A stretch of DNA of 64,000 nt, taken from an uncultured Saprospiraceae bacterium (GTDB lineage Bacteria; Bacteroidota; Bacteroidia; Chitinophagales; Saprospiraceae). Location: the NCBI GenBank assembly GCA_938015435.1, contig CALLPN010000013.1, positions 62,001 through 126,000 on the forward strand, read 5' to 3'. Position numbers and translations under genes: made by a program. The first letter of the stretch is position 1. Each line of letters begins with the position of its first letter. Shown piece by piece: positions 18,199 through 25,920 of this stretch. The notes below the pieces were generated by a model. The model worked only from the letters and a program-made list of their open reading frames with translations, had not been told where the DNA came from and searched no databases.

Positions 18199-19146
18199 TT
18201 ACTTTTTTGTCAGATGTGTTTCGACAGAAGTGATGCTTTTGTCGTCAGAGGCAGGCGACTCCTTGCTTGTATTGATGAAATATACGCCAGTAAGTAATAC
18301 AACCGCTGCGACTAATGATTGAGTAGTGATCTGCTCATCTAGTATATACCAGCCTAAGGCGAGTGCAACCAGAGGGTTGATGTATGTAGAAGTAGCTACT
18401 TTTTCTGGAGAAACGATCTTAAGAAGGTAATTGAATGATGTAAAGGCCACAATACTACCAAATATGATAAGTAATAGCATTGACCACATAGTGCGATGAC
18501 TCCATAATGAAGGTGATACCCAACTTTCTCCAAATAAAAGACTTGCAATCATAAGCATTACTCCGCCAAAAAACATTTGATAGCCAGTATTTATAAAGAA
18601 ATTCTTAGGTAAATCAGCTTTCGCTACAAACAAACTACCATAACCCCAAGATACCATACAAGCAAAAATCATAATTATTCCTGTGATAGCATTCTCCTGA
18701 TCGAGTAGAGCTTTTTGGCTTACAAGAATGTAAATCCCAATCATACCAAGTAATACTCCGATCATCGATTTTTGACGTATCTTTTTACCTTCAAAAATAC
18801 GCATCAGTGCAAGGACAACTAACGGCTGAGCGGAGATCTCTAGGGCTGCGAATCCACTATCGATATACTTGAGTGCCCATACCACGATACCATTTCCAAA
18901 GGCCATAAAGAGAAAGCCAACTGTTGCGCAATTAATCGCTTGCTTTTTTGTGATGCTCAAATTGAATCCAAGTAACTTGGCAATCAAGAAAATCAGTAAC
19001 CCGGCGGTTGTAAATCTAGTTGAAGCTAAAATGAACGGCTCAAGTTCCGCAACGCATATTTTATTTAGTAAATAGGTAGAACCCCAAATTATATATATGG
19101 ATGCAAATGCTAAAACTATCACTACGATATTTCGTTCTTCGGACAT
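18199..19146 (-). CDS. EamA/DMT-family exporter
   Basis: A 315-residue inner-membrane protein with about ten hydrophobic segments in two EamA halves. Conserved features are the IWGSTYLLNK start, WALKYIDSGFAALEISAQPL at the end of the first half, and VSPEKVATSTYINPLVALALGW in the second. The YedA/RhaT-like subgroup exports amino acids or other metabolites; the substrate cannot be read from sequence. The tail after the last span is cytoplasmic and acidic to neutral (SPASDDKSITSVE). It is a single gene, divergent from msrB. Confidence 0.85.
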   Translation of the reverse strand: MSEERNIVVIVLAFASIYIIWGSTYLLNKICVAELEPFILASTRFTTAGLLIFLIAKLLGFNLSITKKQAINCATVGFLFMAFGNGIVVWALKYIDSGFAALEISAQPLVVLALMRIFEGKKIRQKSMIGVLLGMIGIYILVSQKALLDQENAITGIIMIFACMVSWGYGSLFVAKADLPKNFFINTGYQMFFGGVMLMIASLLFGESWVSPSLWSHRTMWSMLLLIIFGSIVAFTSFNYLLKIVSPEKVATSTYINPLVALALGWYILDEQITTQSLVAAVVLLTGVYFINTSKESPASDDKSITSVETHLTKK

Positions 19147-19301
19147 GGTTCTGTTTGAGAACGTGAATTTACTGCTTTGGAGTTAAGAAAGCTTTAAATA
19201 TGATTAAAGAGATAAACTATATTGATGATTCATATCTTTATGAATCCATACCTTCATGGTGTCCAGAAAATAATTTATTTATAATCCGAATTAAGAAACA
19301 T

Positions 19302-19844
19302 ATGAGATATATAATTATGCTTCTCGCCCTATCGATTGTGTCATGTAAGACCAACTCTCAAGATAAGGCAATGAAGACCGCACCTTCAACAGACAATATT
19401 ACAATAGACTTTAGTAAAATAGATTTATCCAAGATCACAAAGTCAGAAAAGGAATGGAAGTCAGAACTGACTGATCAAGAATATTACGTGATTAGAGAAA
19501 AAGGTACTGAACGAGCTTTCACAGGTGACTACGTAAGTAATAAGAAAGATGGTGTCTATACTTGTAAGGCTTGTCAACTTCCTCTTTTTACGAGTACAAC
19601 CAAATTCAAATCAGGTACCGGATGGCCAAGTTACTACCAACCGATAAAGAAGGAAGTCATATTGGAAGATACAGATCATCTCTTAGGTTACGCTCGTACA
19701 GAAGTGATGTGTGCTAGATGTGAAGGGCATTTGGGACATGTCTTTAGTGACGGACCTGCCCCAACAGGGCTTAGGTATTGCATTAATTCTGTTTCATTAG
19801 ATTTTGTAGAAAAGGAAAAAACAAATCTGAGGTCCGGTAATTAG
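19302..19844 (+). CDS. msrB: Peptide-methionine (R)-S-oxide reductase, lipid-anchored
   Basis: A 180-residue MsrB. I use the ATG at 19302 because it gives a lipoprotein signal (MRYIIMLLALSIVSC, lipobox IVSC); the frame is open for 34 more codons upstream. The zinc site is two CxxC pairs (CKAC and CARC), the substrate motif is SGTGWPSYYQP, and the catalytic cysteine is Cys160 in GLRYCINSVSLDFV. It reduces methionine-R-sulfoxide in proteins. The lipid anchor places it in the periplasm or at the outer membrane, where it would repair oxidised envelope proteins, and it would need an exported electron donor. Confidence 0.93.
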   Translation: MRYIIMLLALSIVSCKTNSQDKAMKTAPSTDNITIDFSKIDLSKITKSEKEWKSELTDQEYYVIREKGTERAFTGDYVSNKKDGVYTCKACQLPLFTSTTKFKSGTGWPSYYQPIKKEVILEDTDHLLGYARTEVMCARCEGHLGHVFSDGPAPTGLRYCINSVSLDFVEKEKTNLRSGN

Positions 19845-20030
19845 TATTTTACACTACAAACTTAATCTTATCATCTCGTTCGATGTTCTAGTAACCAAAT
19901 GGAGTCACTTCATCACTTTGGTCGTAGATTTAGTTACTACTATCTATATCCTGCGGAACTTTAAGTATACTATTATTACTTTAGTATTATAGGAGTTGCC
20001 AATAGCACTTCAAATTTAAGTTATACAACT

Positions 20031-20495
20031 ATGATAAAGAGATTGAAGAATATGCTGGGGATAGAAAGCGTCAAAATTGAGCTGGAAATTCCGCAGGAAA
20101 TAGAGAAAAAAGACCAGAATATCAAAGGGGTTATCTTACTGACGACCTTGTCTGATGCAGAAGTAGAATCTATATCGATAAAGCTGATTGAAAAATATAC
20201 AAGAGGGCGTAAAGATTCTAAACTTATTGATGAGTATGTAATATCGAAGATACTAGTGCAAGAAAGGGTATCGATTGTAAAAGGGGAAGAAATTAAATTA
20301 CCATTTGACTTACCGTTCAAAATAGTAAAATCTGCTATGGATGAACTTCAAGGGCGTAATTTTTTAAATGGGTTTTTTGTCGGTCTTGCTAAGAAACTAA
20401 AAGGTGTGAAATCTGAATATCGGATACTTGCAGAAGTAAATATAAAAGGCACCAAATTACAGCCCTTTGCAGAAAAAGGTCTGTATTTTCTATAA
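20031..20495 (+). CDS. Spo0M-like (SpoOM family) arrestin-fold protein
   Basis: A 154-residue soluble protein. The start MIKRLKNMLGIESVKIELEIP, the charged block IKGVILLTTLSDAEVESISIKLIEKYTRGR and the later FDLPFKIVKS match the Spo0M sporulation-control family, which has an arrestin-like beta-sandwich. The organism is not expected to sporulate, and non-sporulating bacteria carry these proteins with unclear roles. At 154 residues it is shorter than Bacillus Spo0M and seems to hold only the first half to two-thirds of the fold. It is a lone gene. Confidence 0.7.
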   Translation: MIKRLKNMLGIESVKIELEIPQEIEKKDQNIKGVILLTTLSDAEVESISIKLIEKYTRGRKDSKLIDEYVISKILVQERVSIVKGEEIKLPFDLPFKIVKSAMDELQGRNFLNGFFVGLAKKLKGVKSEYRILAEVNIKGTKLQPFAEKGLYFL

Positions 20496-20672
20496 AGTAC
20501 AAATAAAAACAAATTGTACTTGGAATCCAGCAGAGTAAAATAGATGGATCTAAGTTCAACGTGTTTTGACATATATACTCATTGAACATTAAGTGATTTT
20601 ACTTTCACCTCTTCGGGTATACTTTTTTTAACTGTATTCCTGAGTTTTTAGACTGTTAGTTGTTAATTAGTA

Positions 20673-21581
20673 CTAAGAAGGCTTCTTGTTTTTCTCAATC
20701 ATTTCCATGATTTCTTCGTCTGTCTTTCCTACATTATCTAATAAGAATTTAACGTCGTCTCTTAATTGGTGATCAGAATAGGTAGAAAGGAAAGTGCGAT
20801 ACACTTCCTTTGCCAATTCGTCATTGTTTAGCTCATTTTCAATGATAAACCCTTTGAGAAACATAGCAGTAGGAGCTTTTTCGTATTGTGGATATTGATC
20901 AATGATCCAATCATACATTGAAAGTGATTTGGTAAACGTTCTAAGCGTACGAGAAACCTCAGTTCCTTTGTAAAGGAATTCTGGAGCTTCATTTGTTCCT
21001 GGGTAGGCTAGTGCATATGCCTCACAAGCATCGACATAGGATTGTGCTGATTTTCTGTTGACTCCAAATTTATCTGGGTTGACGAATACATCTTCGCCCA
21101 CTTTAGTTAAATATGCTTTTACATCTGCCGCTTCAGCAGATCTCTTAGTTCTTGCTTTTTCCGCGGCATCAGAATTTTCAAATCTATCTATGATTCCAGA
21201 GTAGAGTACGTTTGCTGCTTGCTTTTTATTGATCTTATACATGATGTCAGCTAATTCAATTAACCAATCTTTGGCCTTATCATCGTTTGGATACTCTTTG
21301 CAGAGCAGAAGTAGAAAACTTATTTGCTTCGCAGTTAGATTGTTATGGCGAGATATATCCAAAGCTCGTTCAGATAGTTTTTTCACCATCTTTGGATCAT
21401 CTCTATTTTCCTTTAGCTGGTCAGTAACCTGTGAAAGCGCAGTTACTGCTTTTTCTTTGGTTGGCTGGTCATTATAAGCTATTTCACCAGTACTAAGTTG
21501 ATCTTTTTGATTGGCTACTTTTTCATTTTTACATGATATGAAAAACAATACTGCTGCAAATAAGATTATATATCTAGTCAT
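20673..21581 (-). CDS. TPR lipoprotein
   Basis: A 302-residue protein. The ATG at 21581 gives a clean lipoprotein signal MTRYIILFAAVLFFISC; an upstream ATG at 21608 would add nine residues. The mature part is almost all helical, with TPR-like pairs such as YIKSLSMYDWIIDQYPQYEKAP-type segments (LSMYDWIIDQYPQYE) and LAKEVYRTFLSTYSDHQL, recalling the BamD/YbgF type of envelope TPR proteins. A role in outer-membrane assembly is possible but not shown. It diverges from the photolyase gene. Confidence 0.75.
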   Translation of the reverse strand: MTRYIILFAAVLFFISCKNEKVANQKDQLSTGEIAYNDQPTKEKAVTALSQVTDQLKENRDDPKMVKKLSERALDISRHNNLTAKQISFLLLLCKEYPNDDKAKDWLIELADIMYKINKKQAANVLYSGIIDRFENSDAAEKARTKRSAEAADVKAYLTKVGEDVFVNPDKFGVNRKSAQSYVDACEAYALAYPGTNEAPEFLYKGTEVSRTLRTFTKSLSMYDWIIDQYPQYEKAPTAMFLKGFIIENELNNDELAKEVYRTFLSTYSDHQLRDDVKFLLDNVGKTDEEIMEMIEKNKKPS

Positions 21582-21687
21582 TGTATTACGCTTTATTATA
21601 AAATTCATGTAAAATTAAGATTCCACACGGATTATTGCAATTTTTGAATGTCTATATACAATGGATATTATTACCAACGAAGACTAT

Positions 21688-23010
21688 ATGAAAAACAATA
21701 TATTTTGGTTTCGCAGAGACCTCAGATTACATGATAACGCTGGACTCTATCATGCTTTGAAATCGAATCTACCAATTATACCAATTTTTATCTTCGATAC
21801 AGAGATTCTTGATAAGCTTCCAACCAAAGATGCAAGAGTAGAGTTTATTCATTCTGTACTTACCGATTTAGATGAAGAATTACAATCATTAGGAAGTGCA
21901 TTACAAATCTATTATGGGCGACCATTAGAGATTTGGAAAGGAATAGTAAATAAGTATGACATCTCACAGGTATACACCAATCACGATTTTGAACCGTATG
22001 CCATTCAGCGAGATACTGATGTAAAGGATATGCTGGCTCAAAAAAATATTGGATTTCAAACGTTCAAGGATCATGTTATTTTTGAAAAGGATGAAATTAC
22101 CAAAGCTGACGGATTGCCGTATAGTGTATTTACACCGTACAAGAGGAAGTGGCTCGCGAAGGTGGAAGAAGGAAGGAATGATGCTGGACTGTCATACTTT
22201 TATAAGCCCTATCCTACAGAAAAGTATAATAGCAACTTTGCTCAAGGCTTATCTAGTAAGAGAGTTTCACTTAAGAAAATGGGCTTTGAGAAAACGGATA
22301 TTCAAATTCCATCAACCGATGTCGCTCAAGGAATTATCAAAAAATATGAAGCACAAAGAAATTTTCCTGCTATAGATGGCACAAGTAGGTTAGGGATTCA
22401 CTTTAGATTTGGTACGGTGAGCATCAGAGAAAAAGCTCGAAAATCTCAACATCTAAGTGCGGTATACTTAAGTGAATTAGTTTGGCGTGATTTCTACGCG
22501 ACTATATTGTATCATAACCCTCAAGTGGTAACAGAAGCGTACAGAGCTAAATACGATCGCATCGAATGGCTCAATAATGAAGAACATTTCGAAGCTTGGA
22601 AAAATGGAATGACCGGCTATCCATTAGTAGATGCGGGTATCCGTGAACTTAACGCGACCGGGCACATGCACAATAGAGTACGTATGTTGGTGGCTAGTTT
22701 TTTGACTAAGCATCTACTTATTGATTGGCGTTGGGGTGAAGCTTATTTTGCAGAAAAATTATTAGATTTCGATCTAGCGAGCAATAATGGTGGTTGGCAA
22801 TGGGCGTCAGGCTCAGGTACAGATGCCGCTCCATACTTTAGGATCTTCAGTCCAATGGCGCAGTTGGAAAGATTTGACAAACAAAGGAAATACGTTTTGA
22901 AGTATATCCCAGAATTAGGCACCGACGAATATCCTCAGCCAATAGTAGATCATAAAATGGCAAGAGAAAGATGTCTAGCAACATACAAAAAAGCATTAGC
23001 AGGACAGTAA
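21688..23010 (+). CDS. phrB: Class I deoxyribodipyrimidine photolyase
   Basis: A 440-residue protein from ATG at 21688 (MKNNIFWFRRDLRLHDNAGL); a start at 21661 would add nine residues. Residues 1-130 form the antenna-binding domain. The C-terminal two-thirds bind FAD: TSRLGIHFRFGTVS, SELVWRDFYATIL, MTGYPLVDAGIRELNATGHMHNRVRM and DFDLASNNGGWQWASGSGTDAAPYFR. The N(N)GGWQW segment with GTDAAPYFR is typical of CPD photolyases, which use blue light to split pyrimidine dimers. A second family member, of DASH type, lies at 41641-43059. Confidence 0.93.
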   Translation: MKNNIFWFRRDLRLHDNAGLYHALKSNLPIIPIFIFDTEILDKLPTKDARVEFIHSVLTDLDEELQSLGSALQIYYGRPLEIWKGIVNKYDISQVYTNHDFEPYAIQRDTDVKDMLAQKNIGFQTFKDHVIFEKDEITKADGLPYSVFTPYKRKWLAKVEEGRNDAGLSYFYKPYPTEKYNSNFAQGLSSKRVSLKKMGFEKTDIQIPSTDVAQGIIKKYEAQRNFPAIDGTSRLGIHFRFGTVSIREKARKSQHLSAVYLSELVWRDFYATILYHNPQVVTEAYRAKYDRIEWLNNEEHFEAWKNGMTGYPLVDAGIRELNATGHMHNRVRMLVASFLTKHLLIDWRWGEAYFAEKLLDFDLASNNGGWQWASGSGTDAAPYFRIFSPMAQLERFDKQRKYVLKYIPELGTDEYPQPIVDHKMARERCLATYKKALAGQ

Positions 23011-23012
23011 TG

Positions 23013-23080
23013 TTCAGTGTTCAGTCTTCGGTCCTCAGCCTTCAGCAAACAGAACCCCGTTTACTGAAGAATGCCAACTG
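23013..23080. repeat. Heptamer repeats TTCAGTN facing ACTGAA copies
   Basis: Five heptamers run in tandem at 23013-23047 (TTCAGTG, TTCAGTC, TTCGGTC, CTCAGCC, TTCAGCA). After a short spacer come three copies of the reverse complement ACTGAA (about 23062-23082). The set can fold into several alternative hairpins and sits between two convergent genes, so it may act as a bidirectional terminator. Confidence 0.65.
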
Positions 23081-23085
23081 AAAAA

Positions 23086-24192
23086 CTACTGAATATACGG
23101 AAACGGAGGATGGGCTTGTATAAATGCCAAAACATCCATCGGCTCATCTGTCAAATGCATACTTTTCTGAAATGCTTTTCCTTCGGCAAGATCATATAGT
23201 GTCTGATAGAGATTCGTCTCTTTTTCATATCTGTCTTTACCCAAAAATACCATTGGACTTACATCACCGAATGTACCGTAATGGTTTTGCGCAGCATCCA
23301 TAAATATCTCTTGAGTTGTGCCTGCGCTTCCTGGAGCATATACTACACCATGCAGACTAATCGCTAGTAGAGTATCTTCTCTTATACTATTAGAAAAATA
23401 TTTGGCGATACTAGATGCAAATACATTGCTTGGTTCATGACCATAAAACCATGTAGGGATAGCTAGATTTGGATTGCCATTTTTATATCTTTCTAAGACA
23501 CTCACGGCCAGATCATGATAATCTGCGTCAGTGTAGTGCGGTGCATCTGTCATCATTTCCAAAGCAGTCAATAGATCTTGCGGTGTATAATTAGCCATGT
23601 ATGCACCAAAATTGGAAGCTTCCATGATACCTGGGCCACCTCCTGATGCGACGTAGTATCCAGCAGCTGCTAATGCTTGAGCAGTTAATGCGGCCTTGGC
23701 ATAATTGGGATCAGTACGCTTAGTGCCATGTCCACCCATCATGCCGACTACTTTCTTTTCTCCATGATGGTTAAGTAAGTCGTATAGAGCGTCATCGATA
23801 GCATGATCGTGTAGTCTCTGATACAGCATCTCTACCACATCATGATGATGCCTATATTTACTGAAGTGATTATAGATGTCTAGATCTACGCTACATTTTT
23901 CATGACCTTTGGCTAGCTCTTGCCAACTATAAAGGTCTTTTCGATAGGGTAGATAGGGTATGTTATGCGGATGAGGAAATACTGTAGCTTCTTGATATAT
24001 ATATGGTAGCGCTTCATCGCTAAATGTACAACCTAAGAAGCATGCACCTTTCAATTTAATGCTCTTCCAATTGATCTTTAATACCCTAAAATCTATGTCC
24101 TGTAATACGCAGTTTTCAAGATTGTATCCCTGATTTAAAAACGCTCCAATTCCTTCTATCTCCTTGAAATACTTTGTTTTGTACTTGTTCAT
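23086..24192 (-). CDS. LOG-family nucleotide-binding protein
   Basis: A 368-residue protein. The first 80 residues look like a pentapeptide-repeat-like or adaptor segment (NLENCVLQDIDFRVLKINW). The rest is a Rossmann-like LOG/lysine-decarboxylase-like domain with the motifs SGGGPGIMEASNFGAYM and APGSAGTTQEIFMDAA, corresponding to the family's GGGxxGxM and PGGxGTxxE. Many LOG proteins hydrolyse nucleoside monophosphates to release the base (cytokinin-type chemistry). The usual second Gly of PGG is Ser here, so activity is uncertain. Converges with the photolyase gene. Confidence 0.78.
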   Translation of the reverse strand: MNKYKTKYFKEIEGIGAFLNQGYNLENCVLQDIDFRVLKINWKSIKLKGACFLGCTFSDEALPYIYQEATVFPHPHNIPYLPYRKDLYSWQELAKGHEKCSVDLDIYNHFSKYRHHHDVVEMLYQRLHDHAIDDALYDLLNHHGEKKVVGMMGGHGTKRTDPNYAKAALTAQALAAAGYYVASGGGPGIMEASNFGAYMANYTPQDLLTALEMMTDAPHYTDADYHDLAVSVLERYKNGNPNLAIPTWFYGHEPSNVFASSIAKYFSNSIREDTLLAISLHGVVYAPGSAGTTQEIFMDAAQNHYGTFGDVSPMVFLGKDRYEKETNLYQTLYDLAEGKAFQKSMHLTDEPMDVLAFIQAHPPFPYIQ

Positions 24193-24217
24193 TTATTTTT
24201 ATGATTTATTATTTAGA

Positions 24218-25648
24218 CTACAGGAGTTCATTTAATTTTTCTAATAGCCACGGTTTGACCGCTACACCTTTAGTTTCCGTTAGGTTTGTTTTTATTTTCC
24301 TTATTGCTTCTTTGTCATTTTGATTTGAATTAAGTATTCGTTTTAAAAATCTATTCAAATTGAGATAAAGTTTCTTCTTAGAATCTGAAATTTGTTTGTT
24401 TCTTCGAAGGTAAATATTTGTTGAATTTATCAGAGATTCTAACGAATCAAACTCTTCTAATTCATAATAGGAGGCCAGAAGTAAAACTCTTGAATTTAAA
24501 TTGTAAAAAACGTCATCATATTCTACTTCATGCAGTAATCGAATTACATTGTTAAAGTCCTTTCGATAGAATTTAATTCTTGCAAGGTTAAATGATTTAG
24601 CATTTGATTGTAGAGATTCTATTAATCTTGAATTATATTTAGAAACAAAATTTTCAGCCCAATCGAACTCATTGTTTCTTAAAGCAAAGAATACTATGTT
24701 TCTAAAGGAGGTAGGTGACAAGAAACCGTTGTCATAAAAACCTTCATATTCCAATGCTTCTTTGTATACTTCCAAGGTAGGTTTTTGTAATTCTAGAGCT
24801 CCAGCATTTACTTTTCCTACACCGTAACTTACGGCAGAATCGAGAATATAACGTTGTTCTTTCGGTGGAAATACATCAAGGTATTTATGGATCAGTTTTC
24901 TGAGTATTAAGAAATGGCGTAATTCTTCTGGTTCAACAAGGGTTAAGTATATCTGATAGTATAATGCAATTGGAGGTATGATTTCTTTACGTTCAGAGAC
25001 TATTTTTTTGATAGGGGATATGTCAAACGGATCAATCTTTATTTTATAAAGTTTACTCCAGCTTAAAATGGTGGTTATATATTTTAGTTTTTCAGATAAA
25101 TAGAAAACATCAAGATTTCTTGAGATATCAGAAATGTTAAAGTTTTTAGCAAAATCAGATCTCTTATTCTTCCTTTCTATTTCTGTTTTTAATTCAAATT
25201 TGGTTTTCTCAGTTTCATACAGAAAAAAGTAATGATCAGCAGATTTATCGATGTTATATTTTTCATATCGATCCAATTTTGATTTCACAGAATTATATAG
25301 GATATCTAAATTTCTTTCATTAATTGCTTTAAGCTCAATCGTAAGCTTCGTGTGCTGATCATTTTCAAAAGCTTCTATTCTAATGAATTGTTCGAAAAGT
25401 TTAAGAAGATCCGAATTGAGTTTTCTAAATTTGGTGTCATTGAATTGCTTGTTTTCAAATATAGAATTCCAAATAGTTTCTTTCTCTTCACTTTCTAGTT
25501 GTTCTTCTGATAGACTGACGTATATATCATGCAATGCAACCAAAGATTCATTCTTGTTGAAATAAGGAGATACTAAGAATTTTTTGAACGCATTTTTCTC
25601 ATATACGTCCAAACTTTCAATACATCGATACGTTTTAGTAATCTTCAA
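24218..25648 (-). CDS. Helical hypothetical protein without internal methionine
   Basis: A 476-residue protein I cannot assign. It is predicted mostly helical and rich in Leu, Lys, Glu and Asn, with HEAT/TPR-like helix pairs (for example NNEFDWAENFVSKYNSRL and DVFYNLNSRVLLLASYYEL). No signal peptide, membrane span or catalytic motif is visible. The start is TTG at 25648: an in-frame stop lies five codons upstream, and there is no ATG anywhere in the frame, so the protein has no internal Met. It lies 25 bp upstream of the LOG-family gene, same strand, so the two may share a transcript. A scaffold role is a guess. Confidence 0.75.
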   Translation of the reverse strand: MKITKTYRCIESLDVYEKNAFKKFLVSPYFNKNESLVALHDIYVSLSEEQLESEEKETIWNSIFENKQFNDTKFRKLNSDLLKLFEQFIRIEAFENDQHTKLTIELKAINERNLDILYNSVKSKLDRYEKYNIDKSADHYFFLYETEKTKFELKTEIERKNKRSDFAKNFNISDISRNLDVFYLSEKLKYITTILSWSKLYKIKIDPFDISPIKKIVSERKEIIPPIALYYQIYLTLVEPEELRHFLILRKLIHKYLDVFPPKEQRYILDSAVSYGVGKVNAGALELQKPTLEVYKEALEYEGFYDNGFLSPTSFRNIVFFALRNNEFDWAENFVSKYNSRLIESLQSNAKSFNLARIKFYRKDFNNVIRLLHEVEYDDVFYNLNSRVLLLASYYELEEFDSLESLINSTNIYLRRNKQISDSKKKLYLNLNRFLKRILNSNQNDKEAIRKIKTNLTETKGVAVKPWLLEKLNELL

Positions 25649-25853
25649 ATTATAATTATCTTATATATGTTATATCCAATCAATGATGTACTTACAAAGT
25701 AGATTAATTGATATGTGAGTATAATTTACAATATACATATGTTAAAAAAGTAACAAGTTTAAGTGGCTGATTACGAGAGGTTCGTGTATGTAGCCGATAT
25801 TCAATAAGTTAAATATAGCTTTATTTAATATCAATAATCTAGAAATGTTTCTT

Positions 25854-25879
25854 TTGTCGCTCAAAAATGATTAAATTTG
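25854..25879 (+). promoter_or_regulatory. Possible promoter of the dockerin/T9SS protein gene
   Basis: TAAATTTG at 25872-25879 matches TAnnTTTG. A TTG at 25854-25856 lies 15 bases upstream, shorter than usual spacing. The ATG follows 41 bases downstream. Confidence 0.3.
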
Positions 25880-25920
25880 TCTTATTAAATAACCAAACCT
25901 GCGCTTTTGCTGATTAAGAG

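Noticed and set aside
20495..20521. Inverted repeat AAGTACAA / TTGTACTT after the Spo0M-like gene
   Set aside because: An 8-bp AT-rich stem with an 11-base loop and no T-run; too weak to call a terminator.
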